Positions 1-64,000 of a stretch of DNA of 64,000 bases are shown piece by piece. Source of the DNA: Heliocidaris erythrogramma (lineage: Eukaryota; Echinodermata; Echinoidea; Camarodonta; Echinometridae); assembly GCA_025617745.1 (NCBI GenBank), contig CM046855.1, positions 15,345,880 to 15,409,879 of the forward strand. The letters are read 5' to 3'. A program made the position numbers and the translations under genes. Below the pieces are notes generated by a model. It was not told the origin of the DNA and did not search any database. It saw only the letters and a program-made list of their open reading frames with translations. Each line of letters starts with the position of its first letter. Positions within the stretch are counted from its first letter, which is position 1.

Positions 1-148
1 CGGTATTAAAGGTGTGGAGGACATTGATGGCAGTAGCAACCGTAAACACACGCTTTCCTTGAGCATGTGTCTGACTGGGGGCTAGCTAACCAAGTTGGAC
101 TTGAATCTCGTCGCAGCTGTCATGTTGCTGAATGGTTCCGGCATCACT
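1..148 (-). other. MARK 3' UTR (partial)
   Basis: Sequence directly after the stop codon on the minus strand. No AATAAA-type signal is visible in these 148 bases, so the poly(A) site should lie left of the window. Some short ORFs crossing this stretch are shadows of the KA1 exon. Confidence 0.75.
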
Positions 149-53774
<53,626 letters not shown>

Positions 53775-55257
53775 CTGAAAAAAGCAAAATAAAAAAGAAG
53801 AAATATTAATGCAGAAATGCTTTCAACACAACTCCTTCTTAGAGAAAAATGTAATCAAAGATGGACCTCTTGGAAGCATTTAGAAAGATAGTGTACTTAT
53901 GGATTTAAGAAATGAAACTGACATTTTTAAAGAAAATGAGTAAAGTGAATTCAACAGAGAATAAACTAGCAATCAAACACAAATGGGGGAGCATAAAGGT
54001 CACAGTCCTGCATTTTGTTTATGATTTCAATAAAGTCTTGCAGCGAACAGAAATACTCATTGCCAGGTCTGATCTAATATAGTTCAAGTGCTTGTGGCAC
54101 AAATGGATCACTTTCTTACTTGTGTTGTGTTCTTTTTACCTTGACCAATGAAACACAACCAAACAGCATGGGTTAATACTAGGAAAGGCACAGATTTGAC
54201 TTATGCACTTTATACAACTGAGAATCCAGCTGAATGCCTTTAGGCTATAAAGAAGGTCATAGCATGGGCCACTATTGATACACATTGTAAACAAATATAC
54301 AATTCATGATATAGAGCAAAAAAGTTGTGATATCATGAACAAAATCTTTCTTTTTTAATGGAAATTTAAAAAAAAATCCATCTTTAAATTCACATGAGAA
54401 AGTGGGCAAAATAAAATTTCATACACGGACATCACATGTAATATGAAATTTCATATCTATGTCTCTATTATGTGCAAAATGCAGTTTTCTCTAGATCCAC
54501 ATGTATGTAAAATGTTTGCCTAAATTTCATAATTTACACTAGCTCCATGTACATGTAAAATAAGAAAATGTATCCACTGGCCATTTACAAGTAAATGGCA
54601 TTGATCCCATGATTCAGAAGTCTTCACATAAACACACACCCTATAAATTGCCTTCACTGTATTCATGCCCTTGTTGTAGACCCTTTCACATCAACATAAT
54701 ACATTTCTAAAAAGCCAGTATATATAATAGGCCTACAAGTACTATACATGATCAGATAGTTTCCAGTGCAATATAAGGGACCGGCATCAGATTGCATTCA
54801 AATGACCTGTCAATTATTGATCAAATAGGAACAGCTCTTGCAGAACATGGGTTTTTTGTTTTTCTAATTTCTTCCCTAGATACAACCGGCAGACGCTTCA
54901 TTGTAGTTATTGAGTTCTGAGGACAGCGAAATATGGATTTGTCTGCAAATGTCAAAGGCCGAGTACAGCTTCATTCTAAGATAATTTGTTTTGCTCCATA
55001 TGAGGGGGTGTTAATATAGCCCATGACACAAGTGCAAAAGACAGAGAAAAAATATTAAGAGAGAAGGGTGGGAACAGAGGGGAAGGAAACCAAGACAGAC
55101 ATGTTGGCATTTTTAAATATAAGAGAAATACTAGAAAGAAAAAAAATCCTAAGAAAGCTTTATTTACATTAACTTGGTATTCAATACAGATTTTTATTTT
55201 ATTTTTATACATTTCAATGTGCTTTGTATCTCATGAAATGGCGCTTTATAAATGAAA

Positions 55258-55281
55258 TTTATTATTATTATTATTATCATT
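55258..55281. repeat. ATT microsatellite
   Basis: Seven or so ATT units ending ATCATT. Confidence 0.8.
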
Positions 55282-56544
55282 ATGCAATCCAGTTACTTTC
55301 CACTCATCTGCAAGTATTATAATATTACAAAAGAGATTTACCACAACCAGATTTAGACATTCCTATGTTGCTCATGTGAACAAGATTAAATATTTTTAAG
55401 AGATGGTCTACAATTACTGTATTAATTTAGTGGGTGTTTGAAAAGAAAAATCATTTATAAGGAAGAAAATGAACTTAAAAAAAGAAATCTTTTCTTGTGC
55501 TTCCTAAATTAAGATAATCTTCTCAGACAAAATACAAAATACATATAGGGCCTACTCAATTATTTCTTTATTTTTATCAGACATGTGGGCCTACATGTAC
55601 ATTTCTTTATAGATATCAGGAAGGTACAATATGTAGGCATTTGCCTTCATGTAGTATATTTTGTGCCCTTAAAATATGGCAAATTTGTTCACTTTAAGCA
55701 CAACTTGAACAATATTTATCTTCATATCTCATTAAGAATAACTATACACATAGCCTTGCCACTTTTTATTTGGCAGGAGCAATGATCCAGTTTACTAGAT
55801 TTTTATTTATTCAAATTCAGAATGGTTTTACAGCTTCCAACTAACTATTGCAATCTAGAGATTATTGTTCAAGCTACAGGACATTTTGAATTTTGGGGTG
55901 TCCTTTCCCTTTAAAACCAATTACAGTGCTCAGGTAACATGCAGCTTACATGTACTATGCCTGAGCTAGGAGTGAACGCTGAAAAGGCGAACCTTTACTG
56001 GCCACAAATGTGCCTGATAGGTCAACCTGCTCAACGTTTAGAGCACTGGTCCAATGGCCAAGGCATACAAGCATGTCCGACACTTCAACATTACTAATGC
56101 CTGATGCATCTTGCGTATGACGTTGAAGTGAAGGTAGCGGATTCACAGACTCTACTGTGGAACAAGAAGAGTCTACGCATACCTATGTCGTGATGTACCC
56201 TAGCAAGCATTTGCACGTGAAATGCACACAAACACAGACACACATTAATGTCTGTAGGTAATGAAGCTTTTTGTACTAGACCTGAAATATTGTCTAGTCT
56301 GCAGTATCATACAATTTTCTTCAATTTCAAATTGTTAATGTGGGTCTATACTACTATTACCAGGTGAATCTAAACATAGTGCAATATCATATGATTATAC
56401 CTAAAAATGCAGCAATAAAAACTGAAATTATGAAGCAACAAAGGATAACAGAAGGGTTATATGAGAAAAATACATGAGGCCCAAATAAAAGCCATTTTTC
56501 TTTTAGAATCTATGAATTTCACATCAAGCCCTGTCAGATTTCTA

Positions 56545-57068
56545 CTGTAACGTCCAATAGTGATTGGGCGTTACAGCCAGATTCCGAGAGCTGAATGTTT
56601 ATGTACTCATTGTTCTACAAATGATATCGGTGATGAATTTCACTATTTGTTTATATGTCGTTTCTTTGAGATCCAACGTAAACAATTCAAGAGATATTAT
56701 TGGAAATACCCCAGCACATTTAAATTTAATGAATTGTTTAATTCCAGTCAAAAAAGGACTCTTATGTTTCGAGGTTTTGTAGAGAAATAATTTCCTTTTT
56801 TCGTTAGATATCCAACATTACTATACTCTGTCATTATATCGTGATTGTTTCTTTTTTTAATATTTTTACAATTTTATGTTTTACAATTTCAGGCAGTGCC
56901 TGCATTATTCTTCATACTGTTTTATTTGTATTCTGATATATTACATATACATGTATATATATTTGTATGTATTTGTAATTATATTTTAATTTTTTACATA
57001 CTTTGTATCATACTCCTAATCCTATACCCCATGTGGGTCGTTGAGTCATAATAAACTTCTAAACTTCT
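56545..57068 (+). mobile_element. 5'-truncated non-LTR retrotransposon (3' end)
   Basis: An open frame from about 56551 to the stop at 56788-56790 reads PIVIGRYSQIPR, then CTHC, nine residues, His, four residues, Cys (IGDEFHYLFIC), and later RYYWKYPSTFKFNELF. This pattern, including the CX2CX9HX4C cluster, matches the C-terminus of ORF2 of several non-LTR retrotransposon clades. An in-frame stop just upstream marks the truncation. An AT-rich 3' UTR follows, ending CATAATAAACTTCTAAACTT, which suggests a short tandem 3' tail rather than poly(A). It is antisense to MARK. Confidence 0.65.
56551..56790 (+). pseudogene. Fragment of non-LTR retrotransposon ORF2 C-terminus
   Basis: About 79 codons with the Cys/His cluster described for the host element. 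No reverse transcriptase motif remains, so it is a dead fragment. The next ORF downstream (56845-57051) is AT-driven and not coding. Confidence 0.55.
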
Positions 57069-57763
57069 CCTGGTTCTAAATGGAGATTAATTAAATGAAT
57101 CACAAGAATAAATTATGTTTTGAAACTAAAAGGTAAGCTTGAATGAAAGTAGAAACATTCCTGTGTAGAAGGTATTATGACAATGCTCAAATGGTCATGG
57201 TCCCTGTCTAACACCATAAGATTACAGTACCAAATAATTTATCCAGTTGGCCTAAAACTTAGACTTTCCAACAATTGAGAATTGGGTGTCTGGAAAATTA
57301 GGCTAGATATGCAGCTATATTGACACTGCCATGTATGATTCATGTATGAACAGCATGACTGATTGAATAACTCAGGTTCAATATTGATTGCATTGTTGTC
57401 ATCCCCTTCTATCACAACCATAATGAGACATCGAAGAGAAAAACACCAATTCTATTTGGATGCTAATTACACAGCAGCTTCTGTGCCTACTCTCATAACA
57501 ATCTCAAATAATAAATCTTTTGAATGTTTCAAGGATAACATGAGGATTGGTCACATTCTTGTAATACCTAGTCATCATCACATGTTTTAACACCTGATTC
57601 AAGTGTGTTTGAAATTTAATTCTACTCTAAAATGTCTCTTACAACAGAGAACTAATCAGGGAGATTTTTCTTTACTTGATTTACACAACAACAACAAAAT
57701 CACATTCTTTTAATTTAATCTCAAGATTACATTAAAGCATCAGAAGTCAAGCTTAACTTTAGG

Positions 57764-57918
57764 GGGTGTTGCAAGAAAGTTGCAATCAATTGCAAATCCC
57801 CCAAATCAGTCGCAAGTTTTGCAATTGATTGCAAGTTCCATTTTAAATATATGTATAATATTTGCGATCGATTGCAAATGGGGGATTTGCAATTGATTGC
57901 AACTTTCTTGCAACACCC
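57764..57918. mobile_element. TIR element, GGGTGTTGCAAGAAAG family (copy 2)
   Basis: GGGTGTTGCAAGAAAGTTGC continues AATCAATTGCAAATCCCCC. The right end is its exact inverse, ending TTTCTTGCAACACCC. The arms are about 40 bp and nearly perfect. The interior has further GCAATTGATTGCAA words. Confidence 0.85.
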
Positions 57919-58527
57919 ATTAGTATAATTATGATACAAAACAGTAGATATGGATGAGTATCAATTTACCTAACATTCCATTCTCTCAAAAGTGTTCATT
58001 GTATTTTCATTGATTTTTTTTTTCTTCAAATAATTTTACATTCAGGTCTACAGGTACAGTATATAAAATCCAATCTGACTATGCTTCTTTGATGATTTTA
58101 GAAATTTGAATAATACAAGTGACATTTAACAGTAACATAGTAATACACAGATAAAGCACAGCATTCTTACACGTCTATGAAAGCTTTCATTATACAAAGC
58201 ATGGCACTTTTCAATGAGAGTTTGAATTCAAACAGCAACAATGCTTAATGTGTGGACTTCACATGAATAATCCCATTAAAAGCCCTATCTATAACAAGGA
58301 AAAAATAAACTTGATATAATAAAAAAAAATTTTGCACTTCATGTGACACTCGCTTCTATATCCTTTCAAAAGTACAAAGGTTATCATTAATGTTGGGACA
58401 ATGTACTTTGAACAAATCATGACCATTTTATGATGACAATAAACAGGACAGGTGACTTGGCAAGCTAAGCAAACAAAGCTTATTTCTGGCTAGAGCTCAG
58501 AGGTTCTACATGTGCAGTATTCTCAGG

Positions 58528-58831
58528 GACCCCGTTCTCATGACAAGGGATAGCGCACTCTAGCGTGCACTAGATCGCGCCACCTATAATAAGGTGAGAA
58601 CGCGGTGACGTCGTTTTCGGCGCGATCCAGGGCGATCCCAAACTGGACCAACTCTTGGGGGTGATCCACGAGAGATCTAGAGCACGCTTATACGCAGTTT
58701 ACTGTGCAGAGAGTGGTAAGATAGGTCACGCTCCCCTCTGCAGGTGTGAACCCGCGGTGTGCCAGTGGAACTCCTTGGCGCGCCCCACGATAGCGCGATC
58801 CACTTTTCAATCTCGTAATGAGAACGGGGTC
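58528..58831. mobile_element. CpG-rich TIR element, GACCCCGTTCTCAT ends
   Basis: GACCCCGTTCTCATGA is mirrored by TAATGAGAACGGGGTC, flanked on both sides by AGG. The interior is much richer in CpG than its surroundings, with repeated GCGCGATC and GGCGCG words. The plus-strand ORF at 58655-58882 shows no domain. Confidence 0.75.
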
Positions 58832-59035
58832 AGGGTGTGTTTATGCTCATATTTTTTTAGGCCAGAAAGAGCCTTTTGTTAGGCGAATAGTTCAAAACAT
58901 GGTTGCGTCCAGTCAATTTCGTAAAAATTGCCGATTTAAAACGCCGATGTAAAACTAACAAAAAGGTGTGTTTTGAATCAGCGTTTCTCCAAAAGACAGT
59001 TTCTGGGGAAGCATAAAAGCATAAACACGTTTATA

Positions 59036-59068
59036 TGACGTCATACAAACATTTTTCCAGTTCACGTG
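59036..59068 (+). promoter_or_regulatory. CRE-like TGACGTCA and E-box CACGTG
   Basis: TGACGTCA at 59036-59043 and CACGTG at 59063-59068, followed by AT-rich TTATAATTATATTATT about 50-65 bases downstream and then the SANT-like ORF. It could be a small promoter for that ORF; single motif matches of this size also occur by chance. Confidence 0.3.
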
Positions 59069-59154
59069 AAAATCTGTGCACCGCTTGCACAATGACCTAC
59101 CTGTTTACTTAATACTTCTTTTATAATTATATTATTGAGTTGAGGTTTATAATT

Positions 59155-59385
59155 ATGAGTGTTAAGGGCTTAAATTATAGTGAAGATGAACTACGAGCCT
59201 TTCTCCTTGCATGGTCAGGGCCTGAAATTCAACAAGAGTTGAATGGATTGACAAGAAATAAACCCATCTACAAGTTGGCGGACCAGCTTGTCGCAGCAGG
59301 TTTTACTAGAAGAACAAGGCAAGAACTACATGTAGGCCTACATACAGAAACTCAAACATTCGAAGAAGCGCGCACCCCAACTTGA
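59155..59385 (+). CDS. Myb/SANT-like DNA-binding domain ORF, partial
   Basis: 76 codons from ATG at 59155. The product MSVKGLNYSEDELRAFLLAW continues SGPEIQQELNGLTRNKPIY and KLADQLVAAGFTRRTRQE. The pattern (aromatic)-x-x-(D/E)E-x-(R)-x-(F/L)L-x-x-W, EIQ-x-x-LxGxxRNKxIY and GFxRTxxQ is that of the Myb/SANT-like domains found in many animal genes and in Harbinger-type transposons. The third-helix residues (QCRxKIKxL) are missing: after RQE the frame runs into unrelated sequence, so an intron, a frameshift or decay is likely. It is antisense to MARK. It could be a first exon, a domesticated gene or a transposon remnant. Confidence 0.45.
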   Translation: MSVKGLNYSEDELRAFLLAWSGPEIQQELNGLTRNKPIYKLADQLVAAGFTRRTRQELHVGLHTETQTFEEARTPT

Positions 59386-62300
59386 CCTGCCCTCCCAGGG
59401 TCAATGTAGCATGCAAAGCGCAGGTTTGCGAATCCAGCTGCAGAGCCCAAATTCGCCTGGAGAAATAAGCATTAACTGTATTCCGTGAAACTGCATTTTA
59501 GATGAGCGTTTCGAAAGTGTTTCTGCTCATATAGGCATTGATACAAACTCTGTACCGACTAATTTTCTTGTAACACCACTGCCATGAAATTTAAATTCTA
59601 CTGGAAACGGAGAGCTTGTAAGATCCTTCATTCAACCATTATCCATTACACCCATGAATTAACTTTCCACAGCAATTGCTCAAACAGTAAGTCTATCTGA
59701 ACAATTATGAACTGTATTATCATGCAGGTGTTTGAAAATGGTGTGACTGACCTTTGAACTTTCATGCTGGGAAGTAAATGTGACAATGAAACGGTAATAT
59801 TGCATGTATGTCTCAACAAAAGAAAAAAGATTGGATCGCTGGGAATGGTTGATCTTGCTTTCTTTTTTTAAGTACAGCATGTCCTTATGAACTTAACCTG
59901 ACCTGCAACTGGGGAGAAAATCTACCCTGAAAATTTGTTGAAAACATTCAGAGTTCAAGAGCAAGTAGTTTTAATATACAGACCTTCTTTACGATACTCG
60001 TGGTGAACCTTGCATGTTTATTAAAACTTAGTTTAATTATAATTCAGTTTACTTTCTTGAAGCCTTGATCTTAAATGCCAATTGGTACTTTTGTTTCTGA
60101 TGTACAATTTTTTCTCACTTCTTTATGTGGTAACCACAATTGAAATATGTTGCTAAATTTCATTTGCCAAGTAATCCTTTTAATACATATATGAGATAAA
60201 AAAGTTCAGTCTTACCCCTCTCAAATTGCACCTCAGGTTTGTGGGTTTGTGACAATAAATCTAAACTAATTCCAACTCTATGTTAGTAGCCGCATACATA
60301 TATGTCTGATAATAGAATTACACTTCTCATAATGTCAGTAAAATTTTTACTGCACTATGAAATGTAATGCAGCATGATTTCTCCTCTTTCCTTAGTTACT
60401 TTTTTCTCCCTACAAATCACTATTATCATTCACATGGAATAAAAGTCAATTAACAGACCCTGCATGAAAAGTACAGAAAATACTCTTAATTGTAGTACAT
60501 TTGCTCATCATCAAATAAACATGAAGAAATGCTGTGTGCAATATCAATCACTACCCAATAATGGACCAACACAACCTAGGCAGCCCGTATCGTAAATCAA
60601 ATGGGAACCTTTTCAATCTGCACACTGAAGCATTGTGCATGCACCAAGCGTAATCTCCAGGAAAAGAGGGGTGCATTAACCAACACCATGGATGTTTTCA
60701 ATTATAAATACCCTGCGGACAATGTGATAGTAATATGGAGGTGAGGTTGGGGTGTTGAAGATAGCACTAGTGCAGAAACCATGGGAATCAGGACGGAAAT
60801 AAATCAAAGTTGACACATGCCTGTGACCTTGCCTTGACACTGCCATCAACATTTTAGTAATGATATAATAAATCCCTATTTGGGTATATACATGTAGCTT
60901 TCCAGTGAAAATATTGTTATGTGGCAGTAATTACACATGAACATTCTCATACATGTTGACCATGTGGTTCACTGCACAAGATACATTTAGGCTACATTAA
61001 TTCACCCCCTAAACGGGGATAAAGAATGCACTCAATTAATGACTTTGACATTGAGAAAAGAAATGATTTTGACCTTCATTTCTCTACTTTCAGTACCACA
61101 TCTTCACCAGCTTTAAAATGGAGCAGCTACTGACAGTGCTTATTTATTATATAATGGCAGGGCTCTACAACAAAAAACAACAAAATTCTACACTCTCCAC
61201 AATAAAATACTACAGTCTGTTTTCTACACCAAGCCTCTGATTACACTGGGACAATTTGGCATCCAAAGTGAATTTAGGAGTTATTTTGCATCTTTTTTTG
61301 GGGTTTGTTTCAGCCCTTCAGAGAGTTATCTTGATAAACCCTTGTAAGGCATATCATAATGCACCAATATTAATGTAACCAGAAATAGTTTATGGAGGCT
61401 GCTTCTTTCAGTCTGAAAGCATTGAGAGATGGAAGCTAAATGACTATTGCACTTGAAGTTGTCACAGCACTGATTTACAATCCCCCTAGCGCTCTTACAC
61501 TATCTCCTCAGTTGACTCAGGTGTGATTGCAGTTGACATTACAAATGTACATGTGCCCTCATGTGTTTCTATAAGTTTTACTTGGAAAACAGCTTTCGTT
61601 ACCAGGCTTGATTTGCATACAAGGTAGAAACATCTAGCTACCTACATGTAGGAACCTCGAGGGATGAGTGCTTACATTACACCGTTACAGTACTGTCAAC
61701 ACATTCAAGATAGGTACATGCTTTGTTCTGCCCTTCTCCAAACATTATACAGAGAAAAAGAAATATTGGTCTGTAATTTGTAATCGGCCATGCATAGATC
61801 AAATGTCATGGAAGAGGTTTTAATGCTTGAACATGGTTAGACAGAAGACTGTACAGAAATATTTTTAATATGACATGCAATAGGACTACATGTAACTGTG
61901 CAGAGCACAGCATGACGCGACCTCATTTCTATGATGTATGCACAGCCAATATTATTATGATTATTAATTATTCGGCCCATTATGACCCATTACTGAGAAA
62001 AATATGATGTTCATAATGTAATATCTAAATTCATATACAATGTATGTGAATGGAAGTGGTGGCAAGCACCAAACATTCAAACTTGTGTTTATTGCTATTA
62101 AAGTGTGAAGAGCAATCCAGAACTGAAATAGGCAAATCTGAACCATTTTCAATTCACAAGAACCTGCCCACTTTTTTAGAGTACATGTCATCAAATGGAT
62201 AAATAGAAATGCCACAATATATAATCACACTGCATAAGCACAAACTGTTATTTTCTACAAATTGCACTTTTAGGCCAAAAAGACAGTATCAAAAGGACTG

Positions 62301-64000
62301 GATAATCAAGTTCTCAAAATAAAATACTGAGAGATTATACAAAAACATCGGGTTGTAAACAAAGCTTCTTCCTAATGTAAATGTCAAACATGGATGTGAA
62401 TGTAATGTCGTTGAATACATGAGTGCAGTTCCCCACCCCGCCACTCCAAAGCGTGTGAAGGCTGTTCCCTAGACCTGAATGGGAAAGATAGTGACAATAC
62501 CCAAATGCACTTACAGGGTATGAACTGTCTACCTAGCTTGAGCCATTGTAGCAGGTCCCTTTCAGAGAATCACCATTGTTAGGCTTCAATGCCTTACAAT
62601 GGGTGTGTGTGTGTGGGTGTGTGTTTGTATATGTGGGAGCATACATTGAATAAAGCTAATCTATTAAACCCCCTAGACTTGTATTGTATTGCCAGGTACT
62701 TCATAACCCTTTCTCCACTTCTTCATCAAGAGGTTACTATTATTAATTCATTGCAGACTTACAAAAAAAAAAATGAAAACAAATGCAAGCATAGTATTAT
62801 ACATGAATGGTTTGATTTGTCTTGGTAAAGGTGCGAACACATCACCTAAAAATTTCACCCATGCAGGCTCAGCCGAAAAAGTGAAATAATTAATTCTGTA
62901 CAAGATATGTAAGCCAACAATGTTGTAGGGGAAAATGACAATCTTGTTTCACTTTCAGGACCCTAAAATATTATTTCCACTATGAGTATGTTATGTTCAT
63001 AATGTTGATTACAATACTTTCATATTTTGCCATGTGTCTGTATGAGAATAGAAAGCAAATGCAAACAGCACCCTTTAAATAAATACCCTGGATACCAACA
63101 GACCAGCATTCAAGAATATAATCCAATTACAGGAATATTGACTGGGGTCATAGAACTTTGAGAGACGGGGGCAGGGTGGGGCTCACAGTAAGTATAAAAC
63201 GATAGCTTCAATAGCCAAGTAAGGTTCATGCAACACAAAGATATACTTGTATTTTATAAAATATAAATCATAACACGTCACATACCTGCCAACTCAAAGA
63301 CTGCATGTATAATTACAATGATGTTCTCTATGTAAATTCTTGACAACAATATCAAACATATTATCTACATGTTAGTTCCCTTTATTTAATAAAAAATGCT
63401 GATTATCATGCCTTGAAATTGCTTTTTAAAAATTAATTTATCTCTGTGCAAGGAATAAAGAAATGCACCTAGAGCAGCTCATTAAGAAATCACGGGGCTG
63501 GTTTGTAATCACGCGATTGCACATCCTAATGTCAGATGACTATCTCTCCAATCTGAAGTCTACAGGTACACCTTGATTTGAATTTCTCTTCTCCTTACCC
63601 ACAATGCTTGAGCTGAACGACAGGCAGGCGTAGGCATCTATCAAAGGTTCATTTCTCATGAACTCATCACCAAATGAGATTAGATAGTGGCTGCCAGCTA
63701 TACACTAGTAATTGAGTTAAGAGGTAAAATCCCAGCCAGTGTGTAATTAGAGCAAATCATAATTAGCTTAGGATAGAATGCATGAATTTGCTGTACCCTT
63801 TAATGAAGTTCTCCAATTATTGATGAAGATCCTTTATTGAACTCCTGCTATTCTTTTCTCTCATGGCCATTTCATAATCTGATTGATTCATGAAACTTGT
63901 GTACTAAGCTCACTTTAGTCTTCTTCGCTATATGATCTTATTAATATTTTGTCCTCTCTGTCTATGAACTAATACAACTGAGGAATGATTTAACAATTTT

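Larger units (their letters stand above)
53775..64000 (-). other. MARK upstream intron (incomplete)
   Basis: Expected to be the intron before the VAIK exon; the glycine-rich-loop exon is not found. It contains a non-LTR remnant (56545-57068), TIR elements (57764-57918, 58528-58831) and a SANT-like ORF (59155-59385). In 59400-64000 I see no gene or recognised element. Confidence 0.65.

Noticed and set aside
58655..58882. 75-codon plus-strand ORF in CpG-rich DNA
   Set aside because: It lies inside the TIR element 58528-58831 and its codons follow the repeat words; no domain.
53775..64000. Glycine-rich-loop exon of MARK
   Set aside because: I searched by eye on the minus strand for a GKGNFAKVKLA-like coding stretch and did not find one, so it is taken to lie outside the window.

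Overview
The window is AT-rich, intron-dominated animal DNA. Its main content is most of one conserved gene on the minus strand, a MARK/Par-1 serine/threonine kinase (microtubule-affinity-regulating kinase). The many short terminal-inverted-repeat elements, the very frequent word ACATGTA and the diverged but clear MARK protein suggest a marine deuterostome, most likely a sea urchin or a relative. The species call is inference; the gene call is not.

MARK layout, read from high to low coordinates: thirteen coding exons lie between 53774 and 149. Every junction is GT/AG, and the reading phase is kept across all twelve introns. The exons carry the VAIK strand, the catalytic loop HRDLK-AEN, DFG, the activation loop LDTFCG, APE, the rest of the C-lobe, a UBA domain, a long low-conservation spacer and a C-terminal KA1 domain ending in a stop at 149-151. 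Summed, they give 2007 nt, or 668 codons plus stop. The first coding exons (N-terminus and glycine-rich loop) are not in the window and should lie beyond 64000. The 3' UTR continues off the left edge. One 93-nt spacer exon keeps the frame if skipped and is a candidate cassette exon.

The intron between the VAIK exon and the next one is about 19.8 kb. It carries a complete, apparently very young BEL/Pao LTR retrotransposon (37673-43922). This has two 511-bp LTRs that look identical, a 5-bp target duplication GTAAG and one uninterrupted 1704-codon Gag-Pol ORF in the same orientation as MARK. Its protease motif reads Asp-Tyr-Gly where Asp-Ser/Thr-Gly is usual.

The remaining introns hold many small non-autonomous elements: TIR elements of several families, a 586-bp foldback with TTAA ends, a TA-flanked Tc1/mariner-like element, a tRNA-derived SINE-like unit beside a 63-bp near-perfect palindrome, the 5'-truncated end of a non-LTR retrotransposon, a 49-bp minisatellite and a 450-bp purine tract. 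A short plus-strand ORF at 59155-59385 resembles a Myb/SANT-like DNA-binding domain and may be the first exon of another gene or a transposon remnant. No rRNA gene, CRISPR array or functional tRNA was found, and nothing here is clearly a new biological system.
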